DNA from: Planctomycetota bacterium
Lineage (GTDB): Bacteria > Planctomycetota > UBA8742 > UBA2392
Length of the DNA: 64,000 nucleotides
Reading direction: 5' to 3'
Assembly: GCA_020638635.1 (NCBI GenBank)
Contig: JACKIE010000016.1
Location: 1 to 64,000, forward strand
The position numbers and the translations under genes were made by a program. Each line of letters starts with the position of its first letter. Position 1 is the stretch's first letter. Under the pieces are notes generated by a model, which saw only the letters and a program-made list of their open reading frames with translations, was not told the origin of the DNA and did not search any database. This document shows positions 17,925 to 27,776 of the stretch, one piece after another.

Positions 17925-18415
17925 TCCTCTGCCCGAGGAAACTAGCGGCAAAATCTCGGGGGCAATGCGCCGGAAGGTGTCCGGCCGAGCATGACGCGTG
18001 TAACCGTCGGAGGATGTATCAGGCGGCCACATCGGCCGCTTTCAACTGACGAACGCAATGGTAGCAGGTTTTGTTTCAAAACAAGGGGGAATGTCAGTAA
18101 TTCGTGCAAATCCAAGCCCAGCCCGCAAGGCAACGTCAGACGGGCATCGGAGGGGGTAAGGCAAATTTCCAACAGCGGAAGTTGAGCCAGACCCCGAACG
18201 CCCCGCTACAATGGCGCGCGCGAATGGGGGTTGGCAAGGGTCTGACTCGTCTTTCCGGTCAGCGGCCCGCCGCCGGCCGGAAAAGGTGCCTGATCCCCAC
18301 AACCGGCTGCAAACAAAAGAGGAGCGTGATGTCATAGTGAATTGGGAGAACTATGTTGCTCGAGAGCTTGGCGACAGAACTCCAAATCTGAACAAGTATT
18401 GGCCGAGGTTCAAGC
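17925..18415. other. Intergenic stretch without a convincing gene
   Basis: No open frame here has a family signature. A possible 28-codon peptide starting GTG 18338 (N-terminus MNWENYVARELGDRTPNLNK) runs into the next gene's start after a GAGGAG at 18319-18324, but the spacing is poor. A small TTTTG-TTT-CAAAA hairpin sits near 18067-18085. The right part is lower in GC and probably belongs with the following lipoprotein. Confidence 0.5.
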
Positions 18416-19213
18416 ATGCTTAGATCGGGCTTTTGGGTCCTCCTACTGGTGCTGTTGGCGTCACTGACCTCCGCCGGGTGCGCCAGCTCCCGCGTACCAC
18501 ACTCTACGTCCTGCGGATTAGTTCGTCACCGCAGCCTCTTACCTATCGACTTCCCGGGCCTGACCGGCGATGGTCATTCCAACATGGCATCGGACCTTCG
18601 ACACTGGGTACCCGTAACTGTTGAGTTGTTGCAAGAGACAGAGAATCTCGAACTGATCGAAGAATTCAACGACGTCACGATCTACTCTAATCGAACTGGT
18701 AACTTGAACGTGAAGTTCGAGGGCTATGCGCGCTCTTTCGAGGATCCGCCGAAGTACGGCTACTATGGATCCTCGATTCTCGTGCCTGGAGGACGAAAGG
18801 ACATTGCTCCAGATGCAAAAGCCCGGACGATACTCAATGAACTCGGCGTAAATGTTCTGCGTGGTGTAGAAAACGGCGAATGGATCGACGATCCACTGCT
18901 GAAGGGAGGTGAGGGCATAGGCTTAGATGACATTGCTCCACTCTTCGAAATGGGGGTCTCACTCAGGACGCCGGATCTGCGTGTCCGGGAACAGCGGCGC
19001 GAGCAGTATTCTCAAACCGGTGGGGTGCTTCGGGTTGCAGTGTTCTACAGAGATCGCTTCGATGAAGACATCTGGGTGGGCATCCCAACCGTATTCATTT
19101 TCAGTGGTCGGACGACATCGAAGGTGTTTGCGCTCGGCGAGCCGTATGGGACGAAAGTTCACACGCTAACGGCAGAGCTGATAGACCGCATTATCGAACT
19201 ACGGAAGAGCTAA
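18416..19213 (+). CDS. Lipoprotein of unknown function in a lower-GC patch
   Basis: A 265-residue protein with a signal segment (residues 5-21) and a lipobox ending SAGC (Cys22). The mature part begins with a Ser/Pro/His-rich stretch and continues as an alpha/beta domain without motifs I recognise; IWVGIPTVFIFSG and IIELRKS mark the C-terminus. The gene uses visibly more A/T at all codon positions than its neighbours, which suggests recent acquisition. It may be preceded by a short overlapping peptide frame. Function unknown. Confidence 0.7.
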   Translation: MLRSGFWVLLLVLLASLTSAGCASSRVPHSTSCGLVRHRSLLPIDFPGLTGDGHSNMASDLRHWVPVTVELLQETENLELIEEFNDVTIYSNRTGNLNVKFEGYARSFEDPPKYGYYGSSILVPGGRKDIAPDAKARTILNELGVNVLRGVENGEWIDDPLLKGGEGIGLDDIAPLFEMGVSLRTPDLRVREQRREQYSQTGGVLRVAVFYRDRFDEDIWVGIPTVFIFSGRTTSKVFALGEPYGTKVHTLTAELIDRIIELRKS

Positions 19214-19363
19214 AAGTGCGTCGAAAGCCGACTCGTGCCGGAATCTAGCCATGAATGGAAACTGGAAGGGGTCAGGCTGTTTAGAGGTGCCATGTTTCCA
19301 GCGCCTTATGGGTATTGGCCTGTTGCTGCTCTCGTTTTGGCTGGCATTTGGTTTACGGCAGCT

Positions 19364-20515
19364 TTAGCTGTAATGCAGGGCGGCGGGGATTTCCATGCGG
19401 GCGCCTTTCAGGGCTGGGGGTAGCGCTCCGCATACTCCTATCACCAGCGCCACTATGCCGCCGGCTATCATGGCCCAGTGGTCTATCGTTAAGTTTACCG
19501 CGCCCTTGGCGAACTTGGCTGAGATGCCGTTGGCCTGCAGCGCTACCACAGCGCCGATCGCGCCGCCCACCACCGCGATCGCCACGGACTCTATCACGAA
19601 GCTGCGCACGATCGCGCCCGGGCCGTAGCCCAGGGTCTTGAGCGTGCCGATTTCCCGGATGCGCCCCAGCACGCTGGCGTACATGGTGTTCATGCCGCTC
19701 ACCAGGCCGCCGATCCCCGCGATCACCGCCAGGAACACGGCGAGAAAGATAATCCGGTCGAAACCCTCCGCCAGGCTGGCGTAGTACTCGCGCTCCGCCA
19801 CGGCCTGCACCTGGATGTCGTTGCGGTTGTTCAGCGAGCGCACCAGCAGCGGCACCTCGCCCGGGTTCTGCAGCTTGATCAGCGCGGCCGAGTAGGTGTC
19901 GCGGTTGTACAGCGCCATCACGTCGTTGAGGTCCGCCACCAGCTCGCTGTCCATGGCGGTGCCGCCGGCGTCGAAGCGGCCGACGATGGTCCAGGTCTCG
20001 CCGCCGAACTCGAGCTCTTTGCCCACGGCCAGCAGCTCGGCGGGCACGCCCAGGGATGCGTGCGCCAGCGAACCCACCATCAGCTTGCGCGGGCTGGCGG
20101 CCTTTTCGCCTTCCGTCAGGCGCAACTGCTGGTTGACCTCGAACACCATGGGCTTCACGCCGCGCAGCGTGGCGGGGCGGTCTTTGAAGTCGCCGGCCGT
20201 GACGCGGGCCTGCTGGATGCACTCTGGTGAAATCAGGGGCTCGCCGCGCTCGTTGCGCTTCACCTGGGGCAGGCTTTTCAGCAGATTGAAGTCCGTGAGC
20301 GACAGCTTGGAAAACGCCTGGTTGGCGGCCTTGCGGTCGATCACGATCACGTTGTCGGTTGAGCCCGAGCTCTTGGCCGAAAGAAACAGCCCCTTGGCAA
20401 AGGCGAACATCACCACGCTGACGCTGACCACCAGGGCCATGGCCGCAATGGTCAGGCCCGTGCGCACCTTGCGGCGCGTGAGGTTGCGAAGGCTGTAGCG
20501 AAGGGGCACTCCCAC
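19364..20515 (-). CDS. MacB/FtsX-type ABC transporter permease (second permease of operon)
   Basis: A 383-residue permease: N-terminal helix after LRNLTRRKVRTGLTIAAMALV, a large periplasmic MacB_PCD-like domain (about 45-255) and three C-terminal helices (FtsX domain: GGLVSGMNTMYASVLGRIRE, then the usual LGRIREIGTLKTLGYG motif). This topology does mechanotransmission rather than channel transport, moving lipoproteins or substrates out of the periplasm. The start lies 2 nt after the stop of the first permease. It is the last gene of the exporter operon 23920-19364. Confidence 0.9.
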   Translation of the reverse strand: MGVPLRYSLRNLTRRKVRTGLTIAAMALVVSVSVVMFAFAKGLFLSAKSSGSTDNVIVIDRKAANQAFSKLSLTDFNLLKSLPQVKRNERGEPLISPECIQQARVTAGDFKDRPATLRGVKPMVFEVNQQLRLTEGEKAASPRKLMVGSLAHASLGVPAELLAVGKELEFGGETWTIVGRFDAGGTAMDSELVADLNDVMALYNRDTYSAALIKLQNPGEVPLLVRSLNNRNDIQVQAVAEREYYASLAEGFDRIIFLAVFLAVIAGIGGLVSGMNTMYASVLGRIREIGTLKTLGYGPGAIVRSFVIESVAIAVVGGAIGAVVALQANGISAKFAKGAVNLTIDHWAMIAGGIVALVIGVCGALPPALKGARMEIPAALHYS

Positions 20516-20517
20516 GG

Positions 20518-21660
20518 CTACTCCACGCTGGCGATGGCGTTGACGATTTTCAGGCGGCTGGCGCGGAAGCCCGACACCAGGCTGCCGATGAAGCCGATCG
20601 AGATCGACATCACCAGCGCCCAGGCCATCACGGCCAGGGGCATCTGGATTTCCAGGTTCAGCGAGCGCGACTGCACGGTGATGTCCTGGAAGTTGATCAC
20701 GCCCCAGGCCGCGGCCACGCCCACCACGCCGCCGACCAGGCAGACCAGCGAGGCTTCGGTGACGACCAGCGCCAGGATCTGCCAGCGCCGGAAGCCGAGC
20801 GTGCGCATCATGCCGAGCTGGCGGGTGCGGTCGCGCACGGACATCGAGACGGTGTTGGCCACGCTGACGAACACCACCAGCAGGGTGATCAGGATGACCA
20901 GCCGCGAGAGCGTGATCATGTCCGCCAGGTCTTCGATCATGCCGCTGACGAAGGCCTTCTCGGCCTGGCTGTTGGAGCCCACGGCCAGGGGCATGGCGTC
21001 GATCTTGGCGGCGACATCCTCAGCGCGGGCGTCGGGCGGCAGCTTGACCATCACGACGTTGGCCTGACCGCGCGCGTCGTACTGGTCCTGCACGTAGTCG
21101 ATGCCCGCGATGATGGTGTTGTCCTGGTCTTCGTTGCCGCTGAAGAAAATGCCCTTCACGTCCATCAGCAACCCGAGCTGCTTGCTCAGGTCAACGGTTT
21201 CGCCGACCTTCCAGCCCTTGCGCTTGGCGATGCTGGCGCCCAGCAGTGCGCCTTCGCGGGTCTGCTTGAAATCCTCCATGCTGCCTTCGATGACCTTGTA
21301 CTCGCGGAAGATCTCGAACTTGTTTTTGTCTACCCCGTGGACAATGACCTTGTCCGGCTCGAAGTTTCAGCAGCTGGTGGCCGAGATGTAGACCGGCATG
21401 GTGTCCAGCACCTCCGGCAGCTCGGCGATTTTTTCGGCGTAGTTTTCCGGGATGCGGCTTTCGACGCTGCACCACATGTTGCCCTGCAGCACGATCAGGT
21501 TGTTCTCTTCGCCGGCCTTGGTCACCACCGAAGCCATGGTGCTCTGCATGCTCTGGAAGAAGCAGAACACGAACACGGCAACCGACACGCCCAGCACCGT
21601 CAGGCTGGTGCGCAGCCGGTTGTTCTTGAGGTTCTTCAAGGCCAGTGGCAGGAATTTCAT
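20518..21660 (-). CDS. ABC permease containing an in-frame TGA (probable selenoprotein)
   Basis: A 380-residue FtsX/MacB-type permease when the TGA at 21367-21369 is read through at codon 98. Before it: N-terminal helix (LRTSLTVLGVSVAVFVF) and the start of the periplasmic domain, ending ISATSC. After it, in the same frame: NFEPDKVIVHGVDKNKFEIF, the rest of the periplasmic domain and three FtsX helices (DRTRQLGMMRTLGFRRWQ). The residue would be Sec next to Cys97. A perfect 6-bp hairpin with a GGTCA loop begins 11 nt downstream. The start overlaps the ATPase stop by 4 nt (ATGA). The alternative is a CGA-to-TGA nonsense mutation or a sequence error. Confidence 0.68.
21339..21355 (-). promoter_or_regulatory. 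SECIS-like hairpin after the permease TGA
   Basis: On the minus strand GGACAA-GGTCA-TTGTCC forms a perfect stem whose apical loop starts with GG, 17 nt after the TGA. Bacterial SECIS elements typically have a loop Gly-rich in G and U at 16-37 nt; the E. coli fdhF loop is GGUC. Confidence 0.55.
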
Positions 21661-22379
21661 GCTTCCTCCGTGCTGACAGCGGGCTCAGGCGGCTCTATGC
21701 CGTGGGCGTGCAGCACGCCCTTGTCCAGGTGCAGCCGCGTCTGCGCCGTGGCGGCCGCGTGCGGGTCGTGGGTGACCATGATGATGGTCTTCCCGAACCG
21801 CTCATTCAGCTGCTTCAGTATATCCAACACTTCCTCTTCGCTGACAGCATCCAGGTTTCCCGTGGGTTCGTCGGCGACGATGATCTTGGGGTCGGTCACG
21901 ATCGCGCGCGCGATCGCCACGCGCTGCTGCTGGCCGCCCGAAAGCTGGCGCGGGTAGTGCTTCATGCGGTCGCCCAGGCCCACCGCCGTGAGCGCCATCT
22001 CGGCTTGTTTGCGGCGGCGGCGGCTGTTGATCGGCAGCAGCATCAGGGGCAGCTCGACGTTTTCCAGCGCCGTCAGCACCGGCAGCAGGTTGAACTGCTG
22101 GAAGATGTAGCCGATGTTGCGGTTGCGCCAGCGCGCCAGCTTCGCGTCGCTGAGCCTGGCGATGTCAACGCCGTCCACCGTCACGCTGCCGGCCGTGGCG
22201 CTGTCCACGCCGGCGATGATGTTCATCAGCGTGGTCTTGCCCGAGCCCGAGGGGCCCATGAGCGATAAAAACTCGCCTTCGGCGATGTCCAAGTTGATGT
22301 TATCCAGCGGCGTCACCTTGGTTTCGCCGGTGTCATAGGTTTTGCGCAGGGCGCGGATTTCGACCAGGCGCTTGGCCAT
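21657..22379 (-). CDS. ABC transporter ATPase, MacB/LolD type
   Basis: A 240-residue ATPase that powers the two FtsX-type permeases downstream. Walker A GPSGSGKTT, Q-loop FQQFNLLPVL, signature LSGGQQQR, Walker B IIVADEPTGNLD and the switch THD are all intact. The DEPTGNLD wording and Q-loop are typical of LolD/MacB ATPases. ATG 22379 shares one base with the stop of the membrane-fusion gene (TAATG), and the stop overlaps the permease start. The longer in-frame start at 22406 would overlap that gene and is not needed. Confidence 0.94.
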   Translation of the reverse strand: MAKRLVEIRALRKTYDTGETKVTPLDNINLDIAEGEFLSLMGPSGSGKTTLMNIIAGVDSATAGSVTVDGVDIARLSDAKLARWRNRNIGYIFQQFNLLPVLTALENVELPLMLLPINSRRRRKQAEMALTAVGLGDRMKHYPRQLSGGQQQRVAIARAIVTDPKIIVADEPTGNLDAVSEEEVLDILKQLNERFGKTIIMVTHDPHAAATAQTRLHLDKGVLHAHGIEPPEPAVSTEEA

Positions 22380-23920
22380 TACTCGGCGCCCCCTTCGTCC
22401 ACCCACACGGCTGTACCGTCCTGCAGCATGGCGAGGTTGCTGCTGGCGACCAGGTCGCCGTTCACCACGCCGGATTTCACGATCACGCCTGCGTCGGTTT
22501 CATCGCCCAGCTCGACGGCGGTCTCGAATGCCACACCGCCGCGCACCACGAACACGACTGACTTATCGCCGCGCTTGAGGATGGCGCCCTTGGGCAGCAG
22601 CAGCGGCTGCTCGCCGGTCTCGGTCACTATGCCGCGCGGCTGGAAGTCCACGGTCACGGTCATGTCCTTGCGCAGGTTTTCGTCGGGCTCAAGGATTTTC
22701 ACCTTCGCGCGCACGGTGTCGCGTGCCAGGTTGGCCAGCGGGTCGATGCGCACCACTTCGCCCTCGTAGGGCTTGTTCTTGCGGGCTTCCAACTTGATGG
22801 CGCACTTCTGGCCCACGAACAGCCCGGCCGCCTGTTCCTGCCGGATGTCCACGCGCACCTGCATTTTGGCCGGGTCGTAGATGGTGAGAATCGCCGCGTG
22901 GTCGTCGGTGACGCGCCCGCCCTGCGGAATCAGGATTTCCAGCACCCGCCCGCTCACCGGCGCCGTCACGTCGCACCACTTCACGTGCTTCTCGGCCAGG
23001 TCCACGGCCGCTTCCTGCGCCGCCACCTGCGCCTCGGCGGCGGCCACGGCGGCCTGCGCCTCGGTGATCACTTCCTCGCGCGTGCCGGCTTTCAGCAGGT
23101 CCAGACGCCGCTCGGCTTCGCTGACGGCCGCGCGGGCTTCTTCGATGTCCACTTCGCGGTAGCCGGCCAGCAGGCGCTTGAGCTCCTGCAGCGCTGCGTT
23201 GAGGGCTTCCTCGGCGGCCTTGGCCTCGGCCTCGTACTCTTCGGCTTTCGTGCCAGGCACCACGCTGTCGTTGCCCAGGGTCTTGAAGCGATCGGCGCGG
23301 CTGCGTTTGAATTCGGCCGTGGCGCGCGCCTCTCGCACGCGGGCCTGGGCGACCTCGATGTCTTCTTCGCGGAAGCCGGCTTCCATGCGTGCCAGCGCGG
23401 CTTTTGCGCGTTCGACCTCAGCCTGCGCGACTTCGATTTCTTCGTCGCGGGGGCCCGCTTCCAGGCGTTCCAGCGTTGCCTCGGCCTGGGCGAGTTTCTG
23501 CTCGGCTTCGGTCAGGCGGGCGTTGGCGGCTTCCAGTTCGGCCTCGAAGGGCGCGTCGTCGAGCATGGCGATGCTCTCGCCGGCCTCTACATCGTCGCCT
23601 TCCACCACCAGCAGCAGCGAGATGCGCCCGTTGACCAGCGCGCTGGCCTGGGTGGGGGAAGGCCAGGCGGGCTCAACCCAGCCGCCGGCCGTGAAGGCGG
23701 TCTGCTGTGTCTGCGCGGCGAAGGCCACGGTGTGCGTGCGCACGGGGATGCGCTCGGAATTGACCTGCGGCGGCTGGTAGAACCAGTGCAGCCACACCAG
23801 CACGCCCACGCCCAGCAGCAGCACCACTGTGCTGAAGCGCCAGAAGCGCGAGACGCCGTCCGGCCGGGAGAAGTCTTCTTCCGGCAGGTCAAGGCGCAGG
23901 TGTTCCAGGTCAATGGCCAT
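22379..23920 (-). CDS. HlyD/MacA-family membrane fusion protein
   Basis: A 513-residue periplasmic adaptor. It has a short cytoplasmic head, a membrane helix (residues about 28-48), a split biotinyl-lipoyl domain (first half LVNGRISLLLVVEGDDVEAG, second half VTAPVSGRVLEILIPQGG), and a long coiled coil (about 120-305) made of at least four related repeats of about 35-50 residues, each with an A-G-x-R-E motif (EAGPRDEEIEVAQA, EAGFREEDIEVAQA, LAGYREVDIEEARA, KAGTREEVITEAQA). It is the first gene of the exporter operon; no TolC-like gene is adjacent. The substrate is unknown, but the divergent HMA gene points to metals or thiol compounds. Confidence 0.92.
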   Translation of the reverse strand: MAIDLEHLRLDLPEEDFSRPDGVSRFWRFSTVVLLLGVGVLVWLHWFYQPPQVNSERIPVRTHTVAFAAQTQQTAFTAGGWVEPAWPSPTQASALVNGRISLLLVVEGDDVEAGESIAMLDDAPFEAELEAANARLTEAEQKLAQAEATLERLEAGPRDEEIEVAQAEVERAKAALARMEAGFREEDIEVAQARVREARATAEFKRSRADRFKTLGNDSVVPGTKAEEYEAEAKAAEEALNAALQELKRLLAGYREVDIEEARAAVSEAERRLDLLKAGTREEVITEAQAAVAAAEAQVAAQEAAVDLAEKHVKWCDVTAPVSGRVLEILIPQGGRVTDDHAAILTIYDPAKMQVRVDIRQEQAAGLFVGQKCAIKLEARKNKPYEGEVVRIDPLANLARDTVRAKVKILEPDENLRKDMTVTVDFQPRGIVTETGEQPLLLPKGAILKRGDKSVVFVVRGGVAFETAVELGDETDAGVIVKSGVVNGDLVASSNLAMLQDGTAVWVDEGGAE

Positions 23921-23961
23921 ACATTACCGTGGAATGCAGTATCAACGCGTAGTGTTGTACA

Positions 23962-23989
23962 GATTCAAGAAGATTCTAACGCTTGAATC
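23962..23989. promoter_or_regulatory. Inverted repeat in the divergent exporter / HMA lipoprotein control region
   Basis: GATTCAAG (23962-23969) and CTTGAATC (23982-23989) are perfect complements separated by 12 nt. Each half contains a TTGAAT that could serve as a -35 on its own strand, one toward the HMA gene and one toward the exporter. It is a natural site for a shared regulator. Confidence 0.5.
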
Positions 23990-24034
23990 CGTAGTCAGGT
24001 TCAGTCTTATCTAAGGAAGAAACAGGAGGTGGCC

Positions 24035-24430
24035 ATGAAAAAGCTTTCCCTGCTGGCTGTGGCGGTGCTGCTGATGGCGGCCTGCGGCGGCGGCAACAAC
24101 GCGCCAGCGCCCAAGGCAAACACGACCGCGCCGGCCAACAACGCCAGCGCAGAGGCGCCGAAGGAAACGCCGGAAACGGTGGCGATCGTTTACGAGATGG
24201 GTATCGAAGGCATGACGTGAGGCACCGGCTGAGTGAAGTCGGCCGAGACGGCCCTCGCCCGCCTGGATGGCGTGGAAAAAGTGAAAGTAAGCTTCATGGA
24301 TAAAAAGGCCACCATCACCATGAAGCCCGGTAAGAAGGTAACGGAAGAGCAAGCCAGGGCAGCAATCCAGAAAGCCAACGACGAAGAAGGCAACGCCTTC
24401 GAGCTGGTAAGCTTCAAGCAGGTGAACTAG
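24035..24430 (+). CDS. HMA-domain lipoprotein with two in-frame TGA codons (probable double selenoprotein)
   Basis: A 131-residue protein if both TGAs (24218-24220, 24230-24232) are read through. Residues 1-17 are a lipoprotein signal (LLMAAC, Cys17), then an Ala/Asn/Pro linker and an HMA domain (54-131). The metal-binding loop reads GMT-U62-GTG-U66-VKSAETAL, which matches the CxxGC variant of the GMTCxxC loop with both Cys replaced by TGA. The remainder (LARLDGVEKVKVSF, ATITMKPGKKVTEEQARAAI) is a normal HMA fold. RBS AGGAGG lies 5 nt before ATG 24035. It would bind a soft metal or act as a redox site on the outer or inner membrane surface. Confidence 0.75.
24226..24253 (+). promoter_or_regulatory. 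Two overlapping SECIS-like hairpins in the HMA gene
   Basis: Hairpin 1 pairs CGGCTGA (24226-24232) with TCGGCCG (24239-24245), loop GTGAAG, starting 12 nt after the first TGA and including the second TGA in its stem. Hairpin 2 is GGCC-GAGAC-GGCC (24241-24253), its loop also 12 nt after the second TGA. They exclude each other, so refolding as the ribosome moves is possible. The spacing is shorter than classic SECIS. Confidence 0.35.
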
Positions 24431-24450
24431 CACAGCACGCGAAGTTCTGG

Positions 24451-24478
24451 GCGGGCCCGACAAATCTGTCGGGCCCGC
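24451..24478. terminator. Terminator after the HMA lipoprotein gene
   Basis: A 12-bp perfect stem GCGGGCCCGACA with loop AATC, 20 nt after the stop codon, followed by TT. The U tract is short. Confidence 0.7.
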
Positions 24479-24596
24479 TTCGCGTCATGCTTTTCCGGAT
24501 GAATCTTGCGCATACGCCGTTACTGCTGGCTGAAGAAACGATAGTCTCTGCATCGAAAACTATGACCGCAGCCTCAAAACTTGAGTGGAGAAACGA

Positions 24597-26759
<2,163 letters not shown>

Positions 26760-26773
26760 GCCGGAGCTGAAAA

Positions 26774-26804
26774 GGGGTCAGGCTCCCGCAGGGTGCCTGA
26801 CCCC
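26774..26804. terminator. GGGGTCAGGC-type palindrome after katG
   Basis: GGGGTCAGGC and GCCTGACCCC enclose a smaller CCC-GCA-GGG hairpin, 14 nt after the katG stop. It is the same family as the palindromes at 16508 and 45978. No long T run follows. Confidence 0.55.
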
Positions 26805-26860
26805 GTGTTCGTTGCCGGAAATCGCTGGCGTGTCGCCCCTTCCGTTTCTGTACTCGTGCC

Positions 26861-27712
26861 ATGAATTCCGAAACTGCCAACTACAACAAGAAGCTGCCCG
26901 CGGCCGAGCGCGCGATTGGCGACCTGCTGGCGAAACAGATCGACCGCCACCTGCCCGAGGCCGAGAACAAGGTCTGGCACGGCCACCCGGTCTGGTTTCT
27001 GGATGGCAACCCGGTCGCCGGCTACAGCAAGTTGAAGGGCTGCGTACGGCTGCTGTTCTGGAGCGGCCAGTCCTTCGACGAGCCGGGGCTGCACAAGGAA
27101 GGCAGCTTCAAGGCCGCCGAGGCGCGCTTCACGGCCGTGGACCAGGTTGACCTGAAGGCGCTGAAACGCTGGCTGGGAAAGGCCCGCGACATCCAGTGGG
27201 ATTACAAGAACCTGGTGCGCCGCAAGGGCAAGCTGGAGCCGTTGAGGGGCGTGGGCAAGAAACCCGCGACGGCGCGGTCTGGAAAGAAAGTCAAGAAGAC
27301 GGCAAAGCCGAAGCTGCTGTCGGGCGGCAACCCGCAGATCGCCAAGGCCGACGGCGACGCGTCGGTGCAGGCGTACATCGAGGCGATGCCGGGCTGGAAG
27401 CGCGAGGTGGGGCGCAGCCTGGATGCGCTGATTGAGCGCACGGTGCCGGGCGTGCGCAAGGCGGTGCGCTGGAATTCGCCGTTCTACGGCAGCGAGCAGG
27501 GCTGGTTTTTTAGCCTGCACTGCCTGACGAAGTACATCAAGGTGGCCTTCTTCAACGGCACGCAGCTGAAGCCCATCCCGCCGGTGGAGTCCAAGAACCA
27601 GGGCACCCGCTACTTCCACATCTACGAGAACGACCAGCTGGACGAGCAGCAGCTGAAAAGCTGGATCAAGCAGGCATCAAAGATACCAGGCTGGCAAGGC
27701 TTCAACTGCTGA
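26861..27712 (+). CDS. Protein with two tandem DUF1801 domains
   Basis: A 283-residue cytoplasmic protein. Residues about 10-125 and about 155-283 are two DUF1801 (YdhG/SufE-neighbour, iron-chaperone-like) folds. The first shows HGHPVWFLDGNPVAGYSKLKG and FWSGQSFDEPG; the second VPGVRKAVRWNSPFYG and FSLHCLTKYIKVAFFNG. They are joined by a Lys/Ala-rich linker (KKVKKTAKPK). DUF1801 proteins are small and usually single-domain, so this is a fusion or internal duplication. The biochemical role is not established. Confidence 0.82.
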   Translation: MNSETANYNKKLPAAERAIGDLLAKQIDRHLPEAENKVWHGHPVWFLDGNPVAGYSKLKGCVRLLFWSGQSFDEPGLHKEGSFKAAEARFTAVDQVDLKALKRWLGKARDIQWDYKNLVRRKGKLEPLRGVGKKPATARSGKKVKKTAKPKLLSGGNPQIAKADGDASVQAYIEAMPGWKREVGRSLDALIERTVPGVRKAVRWNSPFYGSEQGWFFSLHCLTKYIKVAFFNGTQLKPIPPVESKNQGTRYFHIYENDQLDEQQLKSWIKQASKIPGWQGFNC

Positions 27713-27751
27713 GCCGCAGCGCAGGATGCGCGATTATCGAAGGTGCATCAA

Positions 27752-27776
27752 CTGGAGTCAGACCCCAGCGTTTTTT
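27752..27776 (+). terminator. Terminator after the DUF1801 gene
   Basis: CTGGAGT-CAG-ACCCCAG hairpin with one mismatch, followed by CG and TTTTTT. The T run overlaps the stop of the convergent gene. Confidence 0.7.

Noticed and set aside
17823..18032. Longer N-terminus for the DEAD helicase
   Set aside because: The extra 70 residues are translated palindromic repeat DNA and absent from RhlE proteins.
18211..18423. 70-codon frame before the lower-GC lipoprotein
   Set aside because: The N-terminal half has random composition; only a weak small-peptide case remains, noted under the gap feature.
19235..19423. 62-codon forward frame with a hydrophobic stretch
   Set aside because: It overlaps the permease end, has no RBS and no family.
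24218..24232. TGA reassigned to an amino acid genome-wide (code 4 or 25)
   Set aside because: TGA ends many genes here at family-consistent positions, for example at 8730-8732, 27710-27712, 53725-53727 and 57431-57433.
24035..24430. Two separate short genes, a lipoprotein and an HMA fragment
   Set aside because: The HMA fold needs both parts, the frame is the same, and the second part has no RBS.
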